Of a stretch of 64,000 nucleotides of DNA, positions 57,678 to 64,000 are shown piece after piece. Source of the DNA: Bedellia somnulentella (taxonomy: Eukaryota > Arthropoda > Insecta > Lepidoptera > Bedelliidae); NCBI GenBank assembly GCA_963576735.1, contig OY755170.1, forward strand, positions 18,584,875 to 18,648,874. The letters run 5' to 3'. The position numbers and the translations under genes were made by a program. Each line of letters begins with the position of its first letter. The first letter of the stretch is position 1. The notes under the pieces were generated by a model that saw nothing but the letters and a program-made list of their open reading frames with translations, ran no database searches and had not been told where the DNA came from.

Positions 57678-58732
57678 GGTTTGTATGTTCCTTATGGAAA
57701 CAAAAACTACTCGACGGATTCTAACGAAAGTTGGTACAATTATTCTTCATACTCCCGCGCAGGTTTTTGTATACTTTTCAGCAGAGTAGTAAAGGGGAAT
57801 TTTGGGAAATTTTGGGAAAACGGGAGAAGTTACTCCATTCTTTAAGCTTCCGTCGCGTGTGCAGCCTTAATGGTTAAACTTACATAGAAATCATGTATGA
57901 CGGAAAAATTCTGCATAAAATTATCTAAAAAAAATCCTTAACAGTTTATGTCTATCTTTTACGGTTGACTCACAATAACACGTGTAATTCCTGATAGCTT
58001 AGCAGTTCGGAACATTCTGATTATATTTGTTTACTCTTACGTTTGTAAACCTCTCACTTATCCCTAATTTAAAAAAGGTAACATTATTACCTATTCAATA
58101 AAAAAAGAATCATAGAAATCGGTAGACAAACACCGAAATTATACATAAAATAAGCCATCGCGCCCGTGACCAAAACCAAATCTTTATTACTTTATATATA
58201 ACATATTAGGTGGCGCCAGTAGTTGCATCCTACATCACGTAATGATTTATTTTGCAGATTGTTATATATATTTCATAGCGTTTTATTCCAAAATTTGCTA
58301 TTAAATGGAAAAAACTGAACCGTTCATTAAAGCGCATTCAAAATCACCAAACTACGCTGTTTAGGAAGTGCTATAAATTAAATAAATTGAAAACATTGCG
58401 CTGAATTTCACAATGCTTAAGCAGGGACTGAAGAAAGAAACCTCAGATATTTAAAAAAACAACGCTACCCGTGCGAAGCTGGGACGATCCACTAGTATTT
58501 AATAAATACCAAAAAAAAACTTTGCATACCGAATTAGAATAGAACAGTAAAAATCATATCCATCAACAGACAATAAGTCATACAAAAAGCTTAGTTAAAT
58601 CAATTGATATATGAGCAATGACAATTTTAGCCATGAGAAAAGCGGATTAAGCTATTTTATGACTATAATATGATAGTTAGAAAGCTTACCTGGATCCCAG
58701 TTTTCAATTGGTGTATCCATGTCTACAAACAT
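39666..58732 (-). CDS. metro: MAGUK scaffold protein, MPP3/MPP7/Metro type (11 coding exons)
   Basis: Joining 11 phase-matched exons gives about 597 residues: 58690-58732, 56526-56797, 56305-56436, 56051-56080, 51423-51590, 46434-46630, 45809-45924, 45089-45403, 44199-44369, 43020-43192, 39666-39842. Domain order is two L27 repeats (about residues 12-125), PDZ (137-226), SH3 (236-302, ALFDY motif), hook with ENDDFDRE...PTYEEV, and guanylate kinase-like (395-590). The nucleotide loop GAPGVGRN lacks the Walker-A lysine, as in catalytically dead MAGUK GUK domains. The end ...[10 protein letters not shown] matches the MPP3/7 C-terminus. Family knowledge: these are membrane-associated scaffolds at junctions or synapses that heterodimerise through L27 (Drosophila Metro with Dlg and Lin-7). 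The start ATG at 58732 follows an in-frame TAA, so the N-terminus is complete. Orthology to metro is inferred from domain order and motifs; closely related MPP members are the alternative. Confidence 0.9.
40164..40299. mobile_element. Short MITE, copy 2
   Basis: Same 134-bp sequence as 37501-37634 with few differences; lies in MAGUK intron 10. Confidence 0.7.
40785..41012 (-). repeat. Family A retroposon
   Basis: GGCTAAGGAATTTCTAATTC to CCGACACTACACAGC; its left end forms an extra short palindrome. Confidence 0.75.
41043..41411 (+). repeat. tRNA-derived SINE (family C), full length with target-site duplication
   Basis: Pol III A box TAGCCCAGTGG (41054-41064) and B box GTTCGAATCC (41098-41107), a ~230-nt body, the 3' stem-loop CCCCTTCGGGG, and (TTTATG)n tail. 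A perfect 16-bp duplication TATAATTCATAATAAT flanks it (41027-41042, 41412-41427). Confidence 0.92.
41513..41575 (+). repeat. Family A retroposon fragment joined to exon copy
   Basis: GGGATTTTTGGGCGATGCGG to CCAACAACCTTA, directly abutting the degenerate exon copy at 41603. Confidence 0.65.
41603..41697 (-). pseudogene. Partial duplicate of GUK exon 10 (long copy with stop)
   Basis: Same exon segment, with one in-frame TAG (Arg codon AGG to TAG) and its 3' end/donor replaced by a family A retroposon fragment. The other differences are again mostly synonymous. It keeps the aaaatag potential acceptor. Confidence 0.6.
41761..41801 (-). pseudogene. Short internally deleted copy of GUK exon 10
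   Basis: Third short copy, nearly identical to 42708-42748 including its flanks (the run with ATAAAATGCCCCCCTGAATA downstream), showing that a long+short unit was duplicated as a block. Confidence 0.55.
42040..42142 (-). pseudogene. Partial duplicate of GUK exon 10 (long copy, no acceptor)
   Basis: Homologous to the last ~100 nt of exon 10 with donor CACT|gtaagt kept. The frame is open ([20 protein letters not shown]...). About seven codon differences are synonymous and four are replacements. The AG seen before the 42543-42649 copy is mutated, so it is probably not spliced. Confidence 0.6.
42289..42329 (-). pseudogene. Short internally deleted copy of GUK exon 10
   Basis: Second short copy, with donor gtaagt and the exon tail KESSRAFT; the deletion junction is the same as in 42708-42748. 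Confidence 0.55.
42543..42649 (-). other. Candidate alternative exon 10' (partial copy of GUK exon 10)
   Basis: The 3' part of exon 10 is repeated with an open frame and a stronger donor, CACT|gtaagt. A possible acceptor aaaatag|TT gives 107 nt (2 + 35 codons), exactly the phase needed after exon 9 and before exon 11. From GTGATC onwards six codons differ from exon 10. Five of these are synonymous and one changes Ser to Pro, which suggests protein-level selection or recent conversion. Spliced after exon 10 it would give TTA ACG TGA, a stop, so it could only work as a mutually exclusive exon. No transcript evidence is available. Confidence 0.5.
42708..42748 (-). pseudogene. Short internally deleted copy of GUK exon 10
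   Basis: The last ~35 nt of the exon with the gtaagt donor, fused to the GTGATC start of the long copies by a ~65-nt deletion. Matching short copies lie at 41761-41801 and 42289-42329, each paired with one long copy. Confidence 0.55.
43020..43192 (-). CDS. metro: MAGUK exon 10, GUK exon (source of the tandem copies)
   Basis: 173 nt, acceptor tcggcag|GT, donor CACT|gtgagt, phase 1 to phase 0. It reads [19 protein letters not shown], then [20 protein letters not shown] and [12 protein letters not shown], matching the C-terminal GUK strands (VCV..., PYVI.I.PP). Its 3' 100 nt occur again as six partial copies in the next intron. Confidence 0.92.
43223..43480 (-). mobile_element. LINE 3' end, CR1-like
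   Basis: (TGAAA)-type tail then ACATTTATTCGTTACCACAA; 3' UTR only, in MAGUK intron 9. Confidence 0.45.
43545..43600. repeat. TG/TA microsatellite
   Basis: Alternating (TA)n/(TG)n tracts in MAGUK intron 9. Confidence 0.8.
44199..44369 (-). CDS. metro: MAGUK exon 9, GUK middle
   Basis: 171 nt, acceptor tttacag|TC, donor CTCAG|gtaggt, phase 1 at the end. It encodes [20 protein letters not shown] and [20 protein letters not shown], matching the conserved TSR...EYFFVS and [11 protein letters not shown] blocks of the GMP-binding part of MAGUK GUK domains. Confidence 0.93.
45089..45403 (-). CDS. metro: MAGUK exon 8, hook and GUK P-loop
   Basis: 315 nt, acceptor ccacag|GA, donor CCAT|gtgagt. It encodes a Ser/Pro/Thr/Cys-rich hook, then [18 protein letters not shown] and [11 protein letters not shown], then the degenerate GUK P-loop [10 protein letters not shown] (Lys replaced by Arg). 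The hook is the usual site for calmodulin/4.1 binding and for intramolecular SH3-GUK packing (family knowledge). Confidence 0.92.
45655..45735 (+). repeat. Family C SINE fragment
   Basis: GCACTCTGAACACCAGGTGG then AGGTATTAGTAATTCTGCCA; in the MAGUK intron. Confidence 0.6.
45809..45924 (-). CDS. metro: MAGUK exon 7, SH3 end
   Basis: 116 nt, acceptor tttgtag|G, donor GATG|gtaatt. It reads [18 protein letters not shown]..., the WWQA...GLIPS block that closes the SH3 in MPP proteins, followed by the start of the hook. Phase 1 at the end pairs with exon 8. Confidence 0.9.
46190..46310 (-). repeat. Family A retroposon fragment
   Basis: TTTGGAAGTCGATAGGGGAC and ACCCAAAAACCACTCAAAAA blocks. Confidence 0.5.
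46375..46412 (+). mobile_element. Helitron 3' terminus
   Basis: ACAGTACGAAGTCTGTCGGG then TCAGCTAA followed by T: hairpin plus CTAA end. It lies only ~20 bp from the MAGUK exon 6 donor at 46433. Confidence 0.6.
46434..46630 (-). CDS. metro: MAGUK exon 6, PDZ end and SH3 start
   Basis: Acceptor ttccag|CAA, phase 0. The donor TACTG|gttggt is weak but has GT and leaves phase 2, which the next exon completes as TGG. It encodes [16 protein letters not shown] and [19 protein letters not shown], then [16 protein letters not shown], the first SH3 strands of an MPP-type split SH3. Confidence 0.9.
47050..48190 (-). pseudogene. Tc1/mariner-family transposase relic
   Basis: Minus strand: an N-terminal helix-turn-helix region ([29 protein letters not shown]), then [38 protein letters not shown] and [14 protein letters not shown], then the C-terminal catalytic-Asp block [22 protein letters not shown] and [20 protein letters not shown]. 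Frameshifts, an internal duplication and loss of the middle DE residues show it is dead. The region lies in MAGUK intron 5. Subfamily (maT/DD37D-like) is a guess. Confidence 0.75.
47286..47503 (-). repeat. 109-bp tandem duplication inside transposase relic
   Basis: GGGCCAATCTTGATGCCTTA starts both units (47286, 47395), which look identical. Confidence 0.85.
48455..48502. repeat. Short perfect hairpin
   Basis: TTAAGTTTCATTATTA / TAATAATGAAACTTAA around a ~12-nt loop. Confidence 0.7.
49120..49190 (+). repeat. Family A retroposon 3' end
   Basis: CAGCTCTGGCTACCCCTTTT and GGCTGTGAGTATATGTATG; 5'-truncated. Confidence 0.7.
49750..49990 (+). repeat. Family C SINE, 5'-truncated
   Basis: GTGTATTCGTACAAAACGGG, AACACCAGGTGACAATAATG, and CCACATGTTCGGGGATATAC. 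Confidence 0.75.
50535..51235 (-). mobile_element. RTE-like LINE (family B) 3' remnant
   Basis: Minus-strand pieces [49 protein letters not shown] and [20 protein letters not shown], then the TACCCCAATGGGAATAATGA end. Frameshifted, in MAGUK intron 5. Confidence 0.75.
51423..51590 (-). CDS. metro: MAGUK exon 5, PDZ core
   Basis: 168 nt, phase 0 at both ends (attag|GGC, ACTG|gtaacc). It encodes [18 protein letters not shown] then [22 protein letters not shown], a canonical PDZ core with the GLGF-type loop as GAT. It is strikingly GC-rich compared with the surrounding AT-rich intron, as is usual for conserved exons here. Confidence 0.93.
51600..56050. other. metro: MAGUK intron 4, AT-rich, little structure
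   Basis: About 4.45 kb between the microexon and the PDZ exon. Apart from the 112-bp tandem duplication at 53078-53301, I see no ORF or repeat I can support. Confidence 0.5.
53078..53301. repeat. Perfect 112-bp tandem duplication
   Basis: AGTTTGTGGCTTTAGCTTGG starts at 53078 and 53190; the units appear identical, suggesting a recent event. Confidence 0.9.
56051..56080 (-). CDS. metro: MAGUK exon 4, PDZ-loop microexon
   Basis: A 30-nt (10 codons, [10 protein letters not shown]) or, with a second AG, 18-nt exon at 56051-56068 (GAEPIV). The strong donor GTG|gtaagt supports it. Both versions are phase 0 at both ends, so skipping would keep the frame and join EPL directly to GATIK, the arrangement seen in vertebrate MPP3/7. 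Whether it is constitutive or alternative cannot be told from DNA. Confidence 0.65.
56305..56436 (-). CDS. metro: MAGUK exon 3, second L27 end and PDZ start
   Basis: Acceptor tttgctag|GCC and donor CCACTG|gtaaga are both phase 0; 44 codons. [16 protein letters not shown] matches the diagnostic C-terminal L27 segment of MPP7-type MAGUKs. An acidic linker follows, then [12 protein letters not shown], the first PDZ strand up to the edge of the carboxylate-binding loop. Confidence 0.9.
56526..56797 (-). CDS. metro: MAGUK exon 2, L27 domain
   Basis: Acceptor gttgcag|CT, phase 2, runs to donor TTGCAG|gtaaat, phase 0. It encodes [12 protein letters not shown]... to ...LLHKPHLQ, covering the first L27 and the start of the second. 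The hydrophobic heptad pattern and the [12 protein letters not shown] motif fit the L27 fold used for Lin-7/Dlg heterodimerisation. The first frame-consistent residue comes from the split codon with exon 1. Confidence 0.9.
57505..58495 (+). mobile_element. Non-autonomous Helitron, copy 2
   Basis: 5' TCTATACTTATAATAAATCT and 3' ACCCGTGCGAAGCTGGGACG...CTAG, inserted exactly between A (57504) and T (58496). Differs from copy 1 mainly by an expanded (CTGT)n at 57627-57678. Confidence 0.92.
57627..57678 (+). repeat. (CTGT)n microsatellite within Helitron
   Basis: About 13 units, versus about 6 in the other Helitron copy (16066-16090). Confidence 0.9.
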
Positions 58733-58773
58733 GGATTCAATGTGTTATAAATTGCTTTTATTGCAAGTTACTA
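58690..58773 (-). CDS. metro: MAGUK exon 1 (5' UTR end and first 14 codons)
   Basis: The acceptor after a T-rich tract at 58774 opens the exon. 41 nt of leader precede the ATG at 58732, and a TAA lies in frame 12 nt upstream of it. The coding part [14 protein letters not shown] matches the short Trp-Asp lead-in before the first L27 in MPP7-type proteins. The donor CCAG|gtaagc leaves phase 1. A second in-frame ATG at 58720 is an alternative start. Confidence 0.85.
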
Positions 58774-58889
58774 TTCTGAAATAATAAAATAAACAGAAAA
58801 TTAAACAAATGAATATTGCTTGTTATAGTAAATCTACAATACAGTAGCTACTCCTACCATACTGAAACACTGCACTACTACTGAATATT

Positions 58890-58935
58890 ACACAGCTATA
58901 ATCCCAAAAAGGTGTAGCCAAGTCTTCATAATTAA
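58890..58935 (-). repeat. Family A retroposon 3' remnant
   Basis: CACAGCTATAATCCCAAAAA with GTGTAGCCAAG; very short. Confidence 0.4.
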
Positions 58936-59913
58936 TAATTATTTTGCAAACATACTTTTCAAATATAAATTGGGTGATAGTGAGACAAATGATTGCAAGG
59001 AGAGAAAGGGTTTTCAATTATTTTGCATTGAACTATAGAGAGTTGTGATTGTAATGTAAAGTTGTTATTGTTTTTATCTATTATATATTATATATGACAT
59101 GATAAAACCATTGATCTACTCCTTACTTATCCTATCAGCAAGCTACTACTTAAAGTATTCTCACATCTCCTAGACACCTATTAATAACAACTAATAAAAA
59201 GCAATAAAGTAGTGGTAAAATTAATTCTGTTGATTTAAACACTGTTGTTTACTATGAAGCAGAATTCAAATGCTTTATGACATACAGCTGCTAAATAGAA
59301 TGATCAAAGAGTTTTTAGAATTGTTTAAAAACTAGTTAATTTTTGTTTATAGGATGATAATAAGTTTCTTTCTTGCCAACACAAGTTCACTAAGCATACT
59401 AAACAATCACACATTAATTAAAAAATATATTTATTATAGCGATATAAAAAATTAAGAGCAAAGTACGTAAGTATATACAAACCACTAACATATTTATTAA
59501 AATTAGGAAGATTTTTATTATGTATTGATCTTGTAAAAGGTCAATTTTACAGGTTAGGTTAATTGCAATTGCTAATAAATCAGTTTATATTCAAGCCACC
59601 GCGTAATCCTAAATAAATACTATGCCATTGCCAACGTTCTTTTTATAATGAAACTGAATAAAATCGAAGACATTCAAAGAATGCCATAAATATATTTATG
59701 TATTGATGATGAAATGACATGTCAAATAAGACATAGGTAGGTATGGTAACTGTCAACGTCTAAATGTATTGATTGTAATTTTTTTTTTCATTTTCGTTGT
59801 ATAGGGATGGGCATACACTATATGAATGAATCGCATTTATACCAATCCTCCATTTGTACCTACATAGGTACAGTTATCCGAAAATAAACTAAACATTTAA
59901 GGATAATACCTAC

Positions 59914-60050
59914 CCGTTTATTCAAGGGAGTTCAGTGTGGATAGCCCCGTGCGATACTAACGAGAACGAGGGGCCGTAGGAGAGGCGGCAGTCACGTGGC
60001 GCAAGCGGGGTGGGTCGCTCGCAGCGTGTCGCTTCTTGTCCATATTGTGG
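59914..60050 (-). promoter_or_regulatory. Probable MAGUK 5' UTR exon and promoter region
   Basis: A GC-rich block stands out in AT-rich sequence about 1.2 kb upstream of exon 1, with an E-box CACGTG near 59994. On the minus strand it ends in a plausible donor (CGG|gtaggt, exon end 59914) that could join the exon 1 acceptor at 58774. The transcription start is not visible. It could equally serve a plus-strand transcript. Confidence 0.35.
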
Positions 60051-60164
60051 GTTGGTTAATATTCTTCGACGAGATGACAGTATTCGTATAATTTAATAGA
60101 TTTAGATAGGTAGATGTTTAAGTCATCGGAATATAATAAATTCCGTTACTTTTGTTTCACTTTC

Positions 60165-60470
60165 CGTGTTTGACTTTCAATGTGAATTTCAAAGACATTC
60201 GTTTTGTAGTTTATTAATAAAATATCGAAAATAATAGGATTATTTAATATAAAATCATAAAAATATCATTTAAGATCACAAATTCGTGACATCTTTAGCA
60301 GGCAGCAACATTTTGCGTCATTTGCATATCGCTATGTTAATTTGACTATCGATGATCATCAGGGGTAAAAGTTGAACTATCTTTAAAAATTCGTTACTTC
60401 ACAAATAGTCATTTGATATGAACAATATTGAAAATTTGTGTTTTATTTTTCTCTGCTTGAGAAATTGACG
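60165..60470 (+). mobile_element. Degenerate third copy of the 497-bp MITE
   Basis: Shares TAGTTTATTAATAAAATATC, CACAAATTCGTGAC and CATTTGCATATCGCTA with the other two copies; ends missing. Confidence 0.65.
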
Positions 60471-60479
60471 GAAAGTATT

Positions 60480-63400
60480 ATATTCCAGTGACATATAAAA
60501 GGTACTCTTTCGGTAGCAATTCCAAGTCACAACACTATATCTCCTACCTTAATCTACCCTACTCACTAGTCTGTCGTGTCGAGAAGTCATCAAGTTAGCT
60601 CTACTTCTACTCTAGTTGTACTTTTATTGGATAGTTATTTCATTGACAGAAAATCGTAAATGCATATTTTCAGTATTTTCATATTTAGAGTTACATTCAG
60701 CACAATAAGATCTTTCATATAATAGAGCCTCAATCCTGCCCGGAAAGTACTAATCGTAAAAGTCGGTCTGTGTACAGTTTGTGTTTGAGGAACTTTGATT
60801 GCAGTTACCGAAGATTATTGCGTTCTTCATCGGGGTATGTATGGTTTCAAATAAACAAATCAATGTTAGATGTTGTAACTTTACTGATGATGATCACTTT
60901 AGTTTCTATAATATTTGTGTTAGTGTTATAACATTACATTGATGAAAATTCAAGATAGTTCTAGGTATTTCGTGTTTATTAGTGTAACTGTGCTGCGCCC
61001 ATCTGTTGGTATTTTTGTGAGCAAAATAGCATTCCATGGTGTTAAGTTTACTTAATCTTCAAACAAATTTTAATGCAGCAGCTTTTGTCATTAATGACTT
61101 TTTCATATATTATTTGTTTGATTCATGTGTACAATGAGTTGTTTTCAATCCCTTAAGGTAGAACAATGGTGTCATCAGCATAGCATTTGCATTCATAACA
61201 CCAATTATTTAAATGAAGATTCATAAATATATTATTGTAATATCTTGTGTAACAGGTGTGTTCTATTCTTTTCTGCCCTCTTTGTATTCTCTGAGGCAAA
61301 CTTTACTGTGTAGAATAACCACTACTTTTCAGGTTTTTTTTTAAATGTTATTTATTGAAAATAATTTTTTTTGTAGATTAATAGTACAAATATGAAAGAA
61401 AATTGTGTTTTACCATTATAAAATCAACATAAACTAGTATTCCAGAGAGCAACACTAATGGTAATATAATTTGCTGCAATATATCACTTGTTGCAATATA
61501 TCACTTGTTGCAAGTTATTAATTTGCTATCTTTGAAGTATCCCTTAGCATTGTACAATTTTGCACCAAAATCTGGCTCTTACCTATTTTGAAACTTTCCA
61601 TTTATCCCTTACTATAGTTAAGATTCTACCCCACAGATAATTTAAACACTGTCCTTAGGTATTTAGGACTTGGTATGTTGTTTTCAGAGCTAACTGTTTG
61701 ATATGTCTATTTAACAAGATCAGTTTCTATATTGTATTTCCATTATGTTGGTGGGAAGAATCAATGTATCAATAATGCATCAGCCACCATTTGTATTTGC
61801 TAACAGGTAATTTTCTGCAAATTGAAGTCAACTTTCACAGCCATCATATCATACATTTGCAATTTATTTTTATATTTTGTGTCTTTTTTTATATGAAGTT
61901 CCTTTTCTACAATAGGGGAAATATGTTGAAATCCCTTAAGGTGCTCTGCCATACCATGAGATAAGAAACACTTTGCTTCAATAAAAATGTTTGTGACCAC
62001 TGTGACCTAAATCATAAGGCTTAAATAAATGAAGTTACAAGTAAGAAATGAGAGTGTGGTTCTAACATTGAATGCATTTGCGCTTAGGTTAATTAGCTCT
62101 TAGAAATGTATCTCTTAATTAATAAATTAATTGAGGAGCAGTGTGGTTCTAACATCAAACTCATTTGTGCTTAGGTTAGTTAAGGTTAGGTTAAGGTCTT
62201 AGAAATGTAACTTTTTTTTATAAATTCAATGTAAGTTAATCTTTCCTTTTGCACCCTCCATCTGTGGCCTGAGTATTTAATTGGCTAATGAAATAATATA
62301 AATTCTGCTATTATGTTTATTTATTCTTTATCATTACATATTGCCATAAACATAGCAGTACAATATCCTGCAAAATGGTTTGAACAGTTTGACTGCAAGA
62401 AGAGTCTCTTCAAACATAACAATAATCAATGAACTTAAATATAAAACATTTATGGAAGTAATTTAAAGAAATATCTTTTAAGTTTGCTCTTAAATATTTT
62501 ATTATATTTGCTTAAGGTGAATGTCATCTAGTAAGTAGGTAAAACATATAGGATTTGGAGGTTCTGTGTACCTCTAGTTTGCCTACTGACACCAACCTTG
62601 TGTTAAGAGGTGTGAGATTATGCTCCATAGGAACTGATAGGAGCAGCCTATCCACTGCCATAGCTAGCTTAGGTGGCATCCAGTCCAAAAGATCAAAGAA
62701 TAAAAAAAGTGCCTTAGATTATTTAATATTTCTATTTCAATTATTAGACCAACCAAATTGAAATCAAAAACTCGAATACTACTAAAAGTGCTTACCTGTG
62801 ATTGGTCCAGTGTTTCAAATAAATATAATTTGTAAATTTTAGCTCCCTTGCACTCCTATGGCATGAAGCTACCTATACGCAAACTTAAAAATCAACATTT
62901 GGTGCTTTACATTAGATTTCGAATGGAAATTTTATTTGGCACACCTTGCTATCAAACAAAGGTGCGCCAGGTGATTTTAAGTCTCTGTTTATAAATGTAT
63001 GTATAGGCCATGGTTAACATTGACACATAATGAGAAGACAACTTAGAAAGCTAATTTTTCATCATACAGCTCTTTGATTGTAGAATGTATATTCAAATAT
63101 TGTATAAATAGAAACAAAACATACTGATCTCACCATTCATAGGTAGTCTGGAAGATATTGTTTTAAGGCCGAAAATTGTACCTCTATTTAAGAACGTTAT
63201 CTATTAGAACCCTGCCACTAATTAAATGGCACATTACGCCAAGGGGCACCCTTTTTATATGATATATCTATATTTCTAACATATATTAGTTCAGCGGACA
63301 ATATATACAGCAGATAATGTCTTTTTTATGTCTGCTCCACTTCTTGCTGCTGCTTCTTGATCCCTGGGAGCACACTTCAAACAAGACCAAGCAGCAACAT

Positions 63401-64000
63401 TGCATGCAGTTTTTTTTATCTTTGATAATAATCTTCTGATTATCTACGTTTTTTCAGAATGCAGTTCTCTGCATTCTGAAAAAAAGGTAGATGCTGATGC
63501 AAGTTCTTCATCTCATGTGAAATAATTTTATGACAGGTTTTTGGATGCATTGGAAGAGTGTCACTCCAAATGTATGCATTTATACAACATTTTCTTTATA
63601 CTTAGAATTAAGGGTATCCATAGCCTTTGCTCTATTTTAGTTAAACCTAGACCTAAATAATCTCCCAATTTACTGGATGTCCATGAATATACACATTTTG
63701 CTCCCATTAGTTACATTATACCTCCTTAGTAGTCATTCATGATTTTTAGGGATATTATGCAGGATATTGTGTCTGAAAAAAGGCAAAATGTTACATAAAT
63801 GCTTTGCTTGGATTCTATAGGTAGGAGAGACAATGGGAAGAAAGACATAATTCTAACTTTCTCCCTTGTTGCAAATGGGTATATTGGGATATCGTTTATA
63901 TTCAGCAGTTCAAGTAACTTGTTATACTAACAACTAAACCATAACTTACAGTACCAAAAAATGAATTTACTATCACAAGCATACCTTGAATTTAGTACCA
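60480..64000. other. No gene recognised
   Basis: AT-rich. Two short ORFs (61800-62000 minus, 62555-62761 plus) have coding-like composition but no recognisable motif or splice context. Small tandem duplications are present at 61473-61512 and 62055-62200. Confidence 0.4.

Larger units (their letters stand above)
57048..58535 (+). mobile_element. MITE (same family as 33260-33756) split by a Helitron
   Basis: Inverted ends AATTCGGTATGCAAAGTTTT (57048) and AAACTTTGCATACCGAATT (58535), with TA on both sides. Contains the Helitron 57505-58495. In MAGUK intron 1. Confidence 0.85.

Noticed and set aside
57598..57789. ORF with repeated SVCLSVCL residues
   Set aside because: It is simply the (CTGT)n microsatellite of the Helitron translated; no splice sites or conservation signal.
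61800..62000. 66-codon minus-strand ORF
   Set aside because: No recognisable domain and no convincing splice sites; could be an exon of an unseen gene, but I cannot support it.
62555..62761. 68-codon plus-strand ORF near the right end
   Set aside because: Somewhat coding-like, but no motif, splice context or neighbouring exon could be found.

Overview
The window looks like an AT-rich, repeat-loaded insect chromosome segment, most likely Lepidoptera. This is inferred from the spliced genes, the Jockey/RTE/CR1-type LINEs, Helitrons with lepidopteran-style ends, a mariner relic, and short retroposons ending in CATA/TATG microsatellites. I see no bacterial operons, CRISPR arrays, rRNA genes or functional tRNA genes.

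Three cellular genes can be built by joining exons whose splice sites and phases agree. (1) A nearly complete MAGUK scaffold gene of the MPP3/MPP7/Metro type lies on the minus strand (start 58732, stop 39666, 11 coding exons, about 597 residues). Its domain order is L27-L27-PDZ-SH3-GUK, and a probable 5' UTR exon and promoter sit near 59914-60060. (2) An unrecognised basic/coiled-coil gene lies on the plus strand (exons 17617-18208, 19168-19258, 21542-21647), with an in-frame TAA inside its first visible exon. (3) A second unrecognised plus-strand gene (exons 30571-30691, 30953-31171, 32506-32813) encodes about 215 residues.

Layout: 0-12 kb is nested transposons (Helitron with a Pif1 fragment, MITEs, Jockey-like ORF1 split by an RTE-like LINE, a 0.6-kb tandem duplication, and a second LINE RT at 9.2-11.1 kb). 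13-24 kb holds gene 2 among LINE, Helitron and SINE insertions. 26-29.6 kb is a 5'-truncated Jockey-like LINE with endonuclease and RT. 30-33 kb is gene 3. 33-39.6 kb is gene-poor with MITEs. 39.7-58.7 kb is the MAGUK gene with repeats in its introns. 60-64 kb has no gene I can recognise.

Most notable observations: a tandem array of partial copies of MAGUK GUK exon 10 inside the following intron, one copy (42543-42649) being phase-compatible with splice sites and differing from exon 10 almost only at synonymous positions; a microexon placed at the PDZ ligand-binding loop; a common 3'-terminal stem-loop shared by an RTE-like LINE, a tRNA-derived SINE and an abundant short retroposon (more than 20 copies here), suggesting that both short families borrow the LINE's machinery; and several natural empty-site/filled-site pairs that define element boundaries precisely.

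In repeat entries, 'family A' is the abundant short retroposon, 'family B' the RTE-like LINE and 'family C' the tRNA-derived SINE. These names are local to this answer.
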